Assembly (NCBI RefSeq): GCF_964340395.1
Contig: NC_135562.1
Coordinates: 6,085,134-6,105,133, forward strand
Length of the DNA: 20,000 nt
From: Glandiceps talaboti
Lineage: Eukaryota > Hemichordata > Enteropneusta > Spengelidae
Direction: 5' to 3'
In this document: one piece after another, positions 1-9,115 of the stretch
How positions within the stretch are numbered: position 1 is the first letter of the stretch
Layout of the letters: the number at the start of each line of letters is the position of its first letter
The notes under the pieces: model-generated
The model's database searches: none
Told to the model about the DNA's origin: nothing
The model's input: the letters and a program-made list of their open reading frames with translations, nothing else
Translations under genes and position numbers: made by a program

Positions 1-3000
1 TATTTCATTTCATCGTTAAATCTCCAGGTCCTCACCTTTTCTCGAAGGATGGCTTTATTTGATTACAATTACGTCTTAAGCCGTATTAAGCATTTTACCT
101 CTAATTGTCGAGTCGTTTAATGCAAACTCACGCACCCTAAGTAAATACACATTATTGTGTGGAACCAATATGTATTCATATGCGTTCATTAGCAATTTTT
201 GAGCGTGAAATGTTGCATCGACAGAGGCTGACAGACGCTTGGAACATGTGTTTGAACATGTTTTTTAAGTTGAGGAGCGAGGAAAAGTTTCTGCTGATGA
301 TGATTAGATAATTAATTAATTAATTAATTAATTAAATAATTAATACCTTGGAAAATTCCAAGAAGGCTCTGGTATTTCATAACATTGTCTTTGTATAGAT
401 GAAGTATTCCACACATCACGTACGAGTGTAAATTGATAAAGTCAACTTTAACAATTTGTTTTTAAAAATAGTTACATTAAATATATATTTTCAAGTGCAA
501 ATCTATGCCCGTTCAACTAACATTGACTTACACATCGTCTTTGCACACTGTGTGTCAAACTTTGACAAACGTTTTAAGGCAATTACTTCACAGGGAAGTA
601 TAAATTAGATGTTCCCTTGACTACAGGTAAATAAACACACCATGAAATCAGTTTGCTGGGGAAGAATTGCCTCGTTAACATAAAAGGTCTATAATAGTGA
701 TTGAAGAAGACGACGTATTCACGTCATTTTGTGACACCAACTCAACACGACACTGACAAATGTGCATCTATTAGCAGGTGTCAATCAGGATCATCGATGT
801 CTCCTGGGTATATTGAGTGATACATGATGGACATGTCATTCTATCTCATGGACCATATGAAAGGAAAACCACGCTGTGTAATTCAGGCAAAATTGTAATT
901 CTCTAAGAAGACATCTGGAGGTCTGAAAACGATACGATGCAGAAGTTTTCTTTCAAATAACTTAAGGGTGGTACTATTCCTGTTAGATAACACTTCATTG
1001 ATACCCTTAAGACGATTTGAGCGTCTTACCCCAGAGAGCTCATTTAAAGACTCTCTCAATCAAGGCATATTCCGTTGATTGGATTTTCCTAAAAAGTGTA
1101 TAGTATACAAATGAATTTCATTTAACAAACTTCATTGGAAGAGGGTTATGAATTCCTCAACAAACGTTCACCTTTACTGCACCATTTGATAACATATATT
1201 TGTTATTAAACGAGATAGTACAGAAGAACCGGTATTGTCATGCTTAATATTTACTGAAACGCTTAATAACATACATTTTAATTTGTTAATATTAAAAATG
1301 ATTCTTTGGAAGTATGAGGCAAGTGCTATGCTAACATCTGCAGCTTCATAAACATGTTTAAAATATGCTTTTTAGTTACTTTTTTTTGTTCAAAATCAGT
1401 GTTTCCTCTTGCTCTGAATTCATGTAGTACTGTAACTAGCAATCAGAATGCCAACTTGTAAAAAGAAATTGTTTTGTAGAATGTGCACTTGAATTCAATG
1501 TTAGATCTAATCCAATATACTCTGCAAAATGTATTTTACAGTCACAAGTTGCTGTCTTCCATACATCCGAAAACTGTCGACTTGTGCTAACAACCACTTC
1601 CTAGTCGTGGCTATGGGTTGGCATTAATTGTTTACCAAAACGTAATAACATTCTTGATTTGAAGTTAAATGGAGAATACCCATGTCGAGTACTAAACTTT
1701 TAACCAATACACACATCATATATTTGATAAGTTGAGAGCTTTCGACTGCGAACAGTCATCATGTTCACTCACAAAGTGCCTTGACCACGGAAATTGCTCA
1801 TGCACGTAGATCTTAGGTAAAACGTAAAGTCCCTCATCTCTGTTGAGGTTGCTAGGGCAACTCTTGATGTAAATGGCCTCCTTTATCTACTTTCTACTTT
1901 GATTGGGACAACGTACTAATATAACCATTAAACCTGACGTTTGAATTTCTTTAAAATGTTTACATAGCATTCAAACACTGCCATAATTTTGCTTTTCTCA
2001 CAATACAAAATGCATATATATTATTGCATCGCTTTTCCTGACTTTTATGATTGTATGGGAAGTGAGTGTCCATTCATGCACTGTGCCAATCATTCTTTGG
2101 GCAAAGAGCCTTGCTTTAGACATTGTGATCTAAAACCATTAAAACACTAGTGTAATGAGTCAATCACAGCAATACAAGTTCTCCTAGTCATCGTGATCTC
2201 TAAACTAAAAGATTGGTGACTTCAATTACGTCTCACTACGTTGTTTTCAGTCAATTTCCTGGGTTTTTAGTACTGCTGTAGAAAATGTTATATTTCGCTT
2301 ATTTTTGTGTTTAGATTTCCCAGTTTTCAGACCCTTCGGGGTTTTTTCCTTTCGACTTTGAACTCCGAGTTGCAATTCCGCCCCTGCACATGTTTCAAGA
2401 TGTGAACGCGGAACCAGACCATTTTTTTTCTTTTGTCTTACCAGAACGTAGCCACTGAACTAATATACCAGATGGGCAAGACAATAAGGAAGACAAACTT
2501 CGAATGATAAACAATGCATTTGAGCGAAATAAAAAGTAATTTAACACAACTCTCATGGCAAATGTTATCACGTAGAGATGGAGAGGACAAATCTGATAGC
2601 GGTGCCAGTGAGAAGAGTATTCCAAACACGTTCGGATGTGATAGTTTCTTGGAATTTCCTAAGTGCAGAGCATTTCCTGTTAAGAATTGAGTACAAAGAC
2701 AAAGTAACATACAAAGTAGGATTCTTTATTTTAATATAAAGCCACCTTTTCCTGTAGTGATATATTCTTAGTGGATACTGTTGTTTTTCAATAAGTATAT
2801 CATTTTTGGCTGAGTAAAGTGCATCCGGATGCTAAAAATGGTGACCTCATTAGTCAACTAAAGTATAGAAGGAAATCTTACACTTTATGAAGCTATTTTT
2901 TTTGTGTGAATATACACTTCCATTGTGATTTTTTTGAAACAGCAAGTCCCCTTTCTGTACTGAACAAACACACGTACGTGATTATAAATATGCAGAAATT

Positions 3001-3582
3001 TGATATCGGAAGAATTCAAGAGCCATTGAAGATATTGCTTTAACCTTAACTATTTACAACACATTTCTACTAGATGAAACATGACAGGTCATATATTATG
3101 GTTTTAAGTTATAACCTTTTAGGCTATAACTATTATCCCTAATTGACCCAAACTTATAACATACTAATTACCATCTCACGTTCCCTGGGGTATCACAAAA
3201 GGTTAGAACTATCATTTATGACAGTGGCCATCCATTTCAGTGTATCGTTTGAATGTTAAACGAGCAATTAATTATAAGACACCTGACAGGAGACCATTTG
3301 TATATATGCCATCTCTTGAATCTTCCGGTAAATGAGAGTAGCAATGAAGCTTTGTGATTGTCATGTAAATAATATTAGAACGTTTATGCACGCCAAAGAG
3401 TGAGCTAATTTCTTAAATATCCTGATAACAAAAGCAGGATGTAGTTTACGTTATAAATAGATTGTGCCAACTAAAATTAATGAACCTTGGCAGTTTGGAC
3501 TGATAAATATAATATAAAATGTATATACTTTTGATTTATACATTGCTTGGAGAAGTAATTTAATTGTGATACTCATAGTAGG
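1..3582. other. AT-rich non-coding sequence without recognisable gene
   Basis: I see no supported coding region, RNA gene or large repeat here. The only simple repeat of note is the (AATT)n tract at 310-344. Frames of 76 and 90 codons on the minus strand (2395-2625, 2438-2710) overlap each other, show no domain, and use codons as expected of random AT-rich DNA. Small perfect palindromes occur at 2823-2834 (GCATCCGGATGC) and 2971-2980 (CACGTACGTG), with no evident role. Confidence 0.6.
310..344. repeat. (AATT)n microsatellite
   Basis: About eight tetranucleotide units of AATT, ending in an imperfect AAATAATTAAT. The unit is self-complementary, so the array can fold as a hairpin or cruciform on either strand. 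Confidence 0.95.
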
Positions 3583-3604
3583 AATAGGGAACTTACAATC
3601 CAGA

Positions 3605-3618
3605 CTGAGCATGCTCAG
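3605..3618. repeat. Perfect 14-bp palindrome inside the TIR element
   Basis: CTGAGCATGCTCAG is its own reverse complement. It lies in the left arm of the 3583-3834 element and has no equally perfect partner in the right arm. Confidence 0.85.
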
Positions 3619-3619
3619 A

Positions 3620-3637
3620 CGCAAAGGATTATGGGAT
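3620..3637 (-). promoter_or_regulatory. ZNF143/SBS-like motif in transposon arm
   Basis: Read on the minus strand the sequence is ATCCCATAATCCTTTGCG. This is close to the vertebrate SBF/ZNF143 (Staf) site as I recall it (CCCATAATGC followed by TTGCG). The opposite arm carries a weaker match, CCCATGATGC (3790-3799). Whether this organism's factor binds it is unknown, and the motif may simply be part of the transposon's inverted repeats. Confidence 0.3.
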
Positions 3638-3805
3638 TATCTGTGGTTATTGTAATACCTAATCTGGAGCTACTGATAAAATTAACCTCCCACAATGGTC
3701 AGGGTGACTATAAATTGATTATTTGTGGTTACAGACAATATATCAACATTGTTTACAATACTAATCGATTAGTATTTATCATCACATTTCCCATGATGCA
3801 ACATT

Positions 3806-3817
3806 CAACATGGCGGG
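3806..3817 (+). promoter_or_regulatory. YY1-like motif in transposon arm
   Basis: CAACATGGCGGG matches the core of the YY1 consensus (AANATGGCGG). It lies between the ZNF143-like segment and the right terminus of the TIR element. This is motif similarity only. Confidence 0.3.
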
Positions 3818-3834
3818 TTTGCAAGTTCCCTATT

Positions 3835-5380
3835 GGATCGTATATAAATTATTACCTTAAACACTAACGTCTTTGCTTCATTAAAATGAGTCTTTGCTTC
3901 AGTACCCTAAATTACCAATTAATATCACTAATAAATAAATAAATAAATAATCTTCACAGAATTTACCTAAGTAACACATTGAAGCATGTTATTGAAGGTG
4001 ATTGTCTTGTATAATATGATTTTAAGCGGTTACTTATTTCATTGGTTGGTTACACGATTTTCCGTAAGGATGCGCTTTCCATATTATTTTGCTCTGGATC
4101 CATGGAATGCATACTTTGTTTAATTTGAAATGTTCGTCTTCACCTTAATGTAGTCTATTAGGAAAGTCTGTTATTTTGACTTAATGGATTTTCACAACAT
4201 CTTTCTTTTTAATGGTATACTATACTCAATTGTTTCTTCGCCTCATTTGATGCTATTAACTTGGCTTCTCAACACAAACAAGTATACGTTAATGGCAAAG
4301 AAGCCCATTTCCCAAGATAATTCAACACCTTTCAATGTCTATAGTTAAGCCGACTGGATTTCGGTTAAACGATTGTTCAAAGAACATTTATATAGCGACA
4401 TTAAGACTGTATAGCGTTCCCATATATCGTTGTGATTCTATCTTTCTCGTACAGATTTACTTTGCCCTACGGATATTGTATTGCTCCTGTACTTTGCCCT
4501 AATCAGCGTGAATTCACCTCTTTTCAAGAAGGGTTAATATGAAGCAATGCTGAACAAAAGAACTCATTCGAAATAAGTCCAAATTATTACACCCTTGTAT
4601 ACTTTATTACTAGTGCCTAGTCTAGACAACGTAAGCACATTTCAGCGGGGAAAAGATACATTATCTTTATGGAAATACCAGTGCTTTTAGTTATATACCA
4701 AGCAACTACTTATATACCGAACAGGGACATACAAATGGATTACTATTGACTCTTTCCCTTTTCTAGAATTAACTTCCATTGCATAAAGGTGATAGGTCTG
4801 GTATCAGTTGATGGAACTACCTTTACTCTCGACGTGACTTTTAAGTATGTGCGTGTGCAACGACATCGTAATTTAAAATCATTTCATGATCATATAACGT
4901 GCAATTTATAGTTCCTCTCCCTTCATTTCATTTCATTTACAGTTCCTAGATTACCAATAATACAAAGATCTGCTGTTCTTTTTGTTCCATATTCAACATT
5001 TTAAGGCAAAGCAATACTGATAACCCATTAAGCAGCACTACCTGCATTATAACGGTACACGTTTTGGTGGGCAAACAGACACATAAAAATGTTCAGCTAT
5101 TGGAAATATAATGTATATGATTTTTCATTTGATAAATAAACGCCTGCAGCAGTCTAGGCGACGTCATTATTCACCATGTCTCCTAAACATAATACTAACC
5201 ATCATCCTGCCCACCCCACGCACCTCTGTCTAGCCCACATGTCTACCGAGTACTTAATACATCAAATGAATATTTATTCCTTGCATGTTCACTTAGTGAA
5301 TAATTCACTGATCGGGAAATATGCTGTCAACCAGACCAAAGGCTATTCCGCGTGAAGAGGCAAATATGATAATGTGTTGA
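3835..5380. other. AT-rich non-coding sequence with minor repeats
   Basis: No gene is seen. It contains the (AAAT)n tract at 3930-3950 and a 12-bp direct repeat TACTTTGCCCTA at 4458-4469 and 4490-4501. A short perfect hairpin lies at 4652-4668 (stem AAAGATA/TATCTTT, 3-nt loop), and three CATTT pentamers at about 4923-4938. None of these suggests a functional unit. Confidence 0.6.
3930..3950. repeat. (AAAT)n microsatellite
   Basis: Five units of AATA/AAAT. No LINE or SINE body is recognisable next to it, so it is listed only as a simple repeat. Confidence 0.9.
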
Positions 5381-5384
5381 ACAA

Positions 5385-5388
5385 ACAC

Positions 5389-5452
<64 letters not shown>

Positions 5453-5493
5453 GCTCGCACGCACGCGCACACACACACACACACACACACACA
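5385..5493. repeat. Interrupted (AC)n microsatellite
   Basis: About 109 bp of AC dinucleotides. A central CG-containing interruption at about 5449-5466 (TACGCTCGCACGCACGCG) divides it into a longer left block and a shorter right block. Overlapping minus-strand frames here translate as Cys-Val runs and are repeat artefacts. Long (CA)n tracts can adopt Z-DNA, and the GC-containing interruption is also alternating purine-pyrimidine over most of its length. Confidence 0.97.
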
Positions 5494-5997
5494 TTCATAC
5501 CTATATAGATGCATACACTGACTGTGTCTTTTGTGAGTTCTGGAACGTTTAAAGGCGTCTTCAATAAAATTATAATCAATTAATAATGTGTAAATAATTT
5601 AGGGAAATTTATTAAGAGTGAGTGGAACATGATTGATGATTTTAAATGGTATAAAATCTTGCCATCGTATAGGCGTGAGTAGAGAATGTCATAAGGTCTC
5701 TGAGGCTGTTTTTCTCAAGGACTCATTTTTAATATTAGATTCGACAGTATGCCACGTGAAAGTCGGTCGTCTGTAACATGAATAGAAGGGAAATGAATGT
5801 TAAAGTAAGTCAGCTGACGAATTTGAAAGTATATAACCACTGTGTTGATATATTGACTATTTGAACAGTACTGTATAGGGACATTCCATGTCTTTTGAAT
5901 AGACTTATTAAAGAAGTGTGTTTCTAATATGTATGTATGTTCGTGACTTCTAATGTTACTACATTTCTGAATTGTAAAAGTTCATTAGTTAATCTCA
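5494..5997. other. AT-rich spacer, nothing recognised
   Basis: I see no coding potential, RNA gene or repeat longer than a few bases. The last three bases (TCA, 5995-5997) are the left target-site copy of the adjoining MITE. Confidence 0.6.
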
Positions 5998-6369
5998 GGC
6001 CTAAAAACATTGTTTGGTTCCAGTTACCCGACCCCACATAGTTTTCCACTGTCTACCCAAAACTTGTTTATATGTATTCAGGAAAAAAATAATAAAATCA
6101 AGAAAATTAAGAAGTCTCTCTAGAAATAGTGGATGCGGAAACTGACATCTTCTTAAAAAGACAATATAAAACTGTTTTTCCAATCTGAAATGGCTGTACA
6201 TCTGATGAGAAGAAACCAGTAACACAGAGACCGTATATGGAAAACAACGGAGAACATAACTAGACACTCGCATATGAAAAGAAAAATAAAAGAAAATAAG
6301 AAATCTACCTACCCCACCTATTCTGAAATTGAGCATAATCGGAACCACACAATATTTTTTTGTTAGGCC
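5998..6369. mobile_element. PIF/Harbinger-like MITE, copy 1
   Basis: A 372-bp element starting GGCCTAAAAACATTGTTTGG. Its right end, reverse-complemented, starts GGCCTAACAAAAAAATATTG and continues TGTGGTTCCGATTA, mirroring the left-end TGTTTGGTTCCAGTTA. The inverted repeats are therefore about 30 bp with small indels. Flanking triplets are TCA on the left (5995-5997) and TTA on the right (6370-6372). PIF/Harbinger elements insert at TWA with 3-bp duplications and often have GG-starting termini; the TCA is read here as a mutated TTA. The second copy at 16428 supports the boundaries. No transposase is encoded. A 115-codon minus-strand frame in the interior is interrupted by a stop in copy 2, so it is not taken as a gene. 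Confidence 0.85.
6132..6215. repeat. Conserved internal core of the MITE (copy 1)
   Basis: This 84-bp interior segment aligns without gaps to 16566-16649 in copy 2. By hand count there are 7 mismatches (77/84), clearly better than the flanking interior of the element, where indels are frequent. Confidence 0.7.
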
Positions 6370-6372
6370 TTA

Positions 6373-7299
6373 CAAATAATGATATTTTCTAATCCTTCTA
6401 TCCTTAAGGGCACAAATTACTACATTACTGTGTGTACACCATTTAGATTTTCGATTCGAGGAAAAAAATTGAGACAACCGCTGTTATTGATTATTATAAC
6501 ATTAATATTTTAGTTACGTTATCAAAAATTCGTATAAAAAATCCCACACGCAATGTTATCAAAAACCAATTTTCTTTTCTATTGTTATAAGTAATTTTTC
6601 AGAATTAAGATCCTTTATATATTAAGTCGAATGATGTAAATCGCCAATTTATCACGATTTTGGTTACATGAAAAATTGACCATTTATTAACCGAGTATTA
6701 ATATCTAGGCACTAACTTAAGCTTTTCGGCGTCATCAAAGACTTTCCAAACATGTTCACCAATGTCTAATACGAGTACCATCATGCGTAAAATTGGATAG
6801 CGTTTAGTGTGTTTGGGTCAATTTGCCTGACTTGATTGCAAGATATTGGGATATATACTTTGATTTTGCTGCCTCTAGTCGTAATAGCTTAAATCAGCAC
6901 ACAGAACACAATTAAGGACAGGCGGCCATGAAGCATCGAAGCCTGCGAGATTGTCATCAAAACTGGTTTTAATGGTAATAATTGCCCAGACTCTATTACA
7001 GTTTTTAATTGCTGAGACCGAAATTTGATCGATTTTTGAGGGTTGTTGATGTATTTGGAGAATCATTGCAAATAAGTCTTCACACGATTCCAGCTATTGA
7101 TTTCAGGCACATGACACGCAAGTCTATACAAGCTTTCAAATAAGCTTTCAAATAACCCCACTGACCTTTTTTGAATGATGGGAACGTACAATTAAACCAA
7201 GATATCGATATCATTATTGCCTAGATCTTAATTGGCACTGATTCAATTGTCATCACCTTTTATACCTGTACTTCTTTGAGAATATCTACAGCCAACTAC
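6373..7299. other. AT-rich spacer, nothing coding recognised
   Basis: No gene is supported. A 63-codon minus-strand frame (6875-7066) has no recognisable domain. A 12-bp direct duplication, AAGCTTTCAAAT, occurs at 7130-7141 and 7143-7154. A perfect 12-bp palindrome, GATATCGATATC, lies at 7201-7212. Confidence 0.6.
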
Positions 7300-7618
7300 G
7301 AATATTACGTTAAGTTACACTATCTGCAACTGGAACGTTTGGTTATATATGATTGACTTCCTTGTAATATCGTATACCACTAACAGTATTATATCACATA
7401 TGGGGGCTGTAAAATATGGTGTATTAAAATTGATTTTTGGGGGTTCGCTCGTTAAAATCAATGGCCCTCGTACAATCACGATTTCAACATGTTGCTGTAC
7501 TACTTATGGATACGATACACCGGTCTCTAATTAATATGTATAATGTCTAATTATTGGCATTTTAACAAAATTCAGTAAAAATACAAATTATTCATTGTCT
7601 GTCAAAACAAATAATGCT
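7300..7618. repeat. Diverged ~320-bp interspersed repeat, copy 1
   Basis: This aligns in the same orientation to about 8793-9115. The best-preserved block is TAATATGTATAATGTCTAAT followed by TATTGG (from about 7533), versus TAATATGTACAATGTCTAAT followed by TATTGG in the other copy. Homology extends upstream through the shared GATTTT..GGG segment (about 7431) and ATCACAT/ATCACCT (about 7394), and downstream to AAATAATGCT (7609-7618). Identity outside the core is only moderate with short indels, so the ends are approximate. No terminal inverted repeats or target duplications could be assigned, so the class of element is unknown. Confidence 0.65.
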
Positions 7619-7813
7619 CCAGTTAGGCTAGTGCAGCTTGAAGTGCTGCTGCCGACTACATGTTGATTCCATACCGTTTTAGTAGTCACATCATGACCAT
7701 ATGTGTTATTGTATACAGACCCAATTCTACTTAAGATTAAAGTCTAAGTGTGAAAAACAGTTGTCTGACACAGAGATACAGAGAATGTGATCTAAAACAA
7801 AGGACTGGTCCTA

Positions 7814-7815
<2 letters not shown>

Positions 7816-7873
<58 letters not shown>
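7816..7873. repeat. (ATT)n microsatellite
   Basis: About 19 perfect TTA units with no interruption. The lack of interruptions suggests the array is young or still changing length. No recognisable retroposon 3' end precedes it. Confidence 0.97.
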
Positions 7874-8792
7874 GGCTCTACTTAATAAGTCATAACTAAT
7901 GCGAGAAACCGGATTCACCTTTAGAAACGTTCAAAATCTGATACTGAAAAAAAAACAGTATCCATCTAAAAATCGAAAACCAGCGTTGAGTTTAATTGAA
8001 CTGTGTATCTTTTACAGTGATTTAATGCAAAAGTAACAAATATGTGATAAAGGAAGAAAGATACAATATGTTTTTCAACTATGACTTTTTCAAACCATAT
8101 GGCTAGGTATAAATATCTCTCGTAGTACACAGAAGTAGAATCATTGCATTCATGGTGAAATCTTTGCAAACGGCTGAACTGGAATGAACATATGGCGCTG
8201 ATTCGATTTGGAAGCCGGACGGGAAAAACAGATATCCGAATTTGGTAAACCCAGTACGTGGTAAGATAATGGATAAAACGTGTTCCTATCAAAATTTCAG
8301 TAGCGGCAATAAATGTTGTAAATTGAAAACGAAACACTACAACCAAACATTTAACTTTTTTTCACAGGCAGCAACAATTCCATTGCATGCACACTATAAT
8401 ATTCTTAGTATGCGTTGCATTAGTGATATATCAATTTTTATATAAAACAAGTATATATTAATATTATCTGCGAGAATGAACTTTTTCGCATGCAACTGAA
8501 TATTTCCAATAAATCGTGAGTCGTATTTGAATTTGTTGGCATTTTGTTAATATAGACACCTTTAATCGTTACTTTATTGCTCAAACAATATGCGATTGCG
8601 ACATTTATGGAAAGATGACGACATGCGTTGGTGTATTAAACTAAGCGCAACAATATGTCGGCTAAACAACAGACATTCCGTTAAATAATCTATTTGGGGA
8701 GTCATAAGTATTCAAATTGGAACAAATATTTATATGAAAGATTTTTAAACAAAACAAGACAAAATTCAAAATAGCAATTTAACGGACATAAA
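7874..8792. other. AT-rich spacer with unsupported open frames
   Basis: A 126-codon minus-strand frame (7966-8346) and an overlapping 67-codon plus-strand frame (8242-8445) occur here. The minus-strand product is rich in aromatic and hydrophobic residues, as AT-rich random sequence tends to be. No transmembrane pattern, domain or cysteine framework identifies it. I do not call either a gene. Confidence 0.55.
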
Positions 8793-9115
8793 ATCTGAAT
8801 AAAGCTGTACTAACTGCAAGGGGACGAACTGTTGAAACTGTTTTGTTAGATATTATGATAACTTATAAATAATACACTCTGAACAACATTGAATCACCTC
8901 AGGGTAAACCTCTTTTATGGTACAATACACTCAATCAAGTGATTTTGTGGGTCCGCACCTCAAAAATCATCGCCCCAAAGAAATCCTGATTTCAGTCTCT
9001 TACTGTACTATAGATTAATCGACCTCCAGTTAATATGTACAATGTCTAATTATTGGTATTTTTTTAAAATTCTCAGTGAATGAATTGCTGGTTGCCTGAT
9101 CAAAAAAATAATGCT
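8793..9115. repeat. Diverged ~320-bp interspersed repeat, copy 2
   Basis: Second copy of the repeat at 7300-7618, in direct orientation and about 1.49 kb downstream. Both the core block (TAATATGTACAATGTCTAAT, about 9032) and the more diverged upstream half are collinear between the copies, and their lengths are similar. Either two insertions of one family or an old local duplication would explain the pair. The (ATT)n tract and spacer between them show no further homology. Confidence 0.65.

Larger units (their letters stand above)
3583..3834. mobile_element. Non-autonomous DNA transposon (MITE-like) with terminal inverted repeats
   Basis: The left end reads AATAGGGAACTTACAATCC. The reverse complement of the right end reads AATAGGGAACTTGCAAACC, so 17 of 19 positions match. 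The inverted homology continues further in as a second block: ATTATGGGA on the left (3629-3637) and ATCATGGGA, read from the reverse complement of 3788-3799, on the right. The ~250-bp element has no transposase-coding capacity. A 78-codon frame from 3631 crosses the interior and runs past the right end, so it is not credible as a gene. If the target duplication is the TA at 3585-3586 and 3831-3832, the element proper is 3587-3830 with GGGAACTT termini. Tc1/mariner-like elements duplicate TA, but the termini do not match a family I can name. The superfamily is therefore unassigned. Confidence 0.75.

Noticed and set aside
3631-3867. 78-codon plus-strand frame over the TIR element
   Set aside because: Starts inside the element and runs past its right terminus; no transposase motif.
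4385-4440. TTATATAGCGACATT resembling the start of the GCGC-hairpin tail
   Set aside because: The second GCGC arm and a simple-repeat tail are missing, so the match is too short to call.
5305-5579. Cys-Val repeat frames on the minus strand
   Set aside because: Translated (AC)n microsatellite, open in two frames.
6001-6348. 115-codon minus-strand frame, with a related frame in the second copy at 16582-16830
   Set aside because: Both frames lie within the MITE. In copy 2 the frame is stopped within the best-conserved core and filled with (TA)n-coded Ile-Tyr. Similarity at the protein level follows from DNA homology of the copies.
7966-8346. 126-codon minus-strand frame with hydrophobic and aromatic residues
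   Set aside because: Hydrophobic composition is expected from AT-rich antisense frames; no transmembrane periodicity or family motif.
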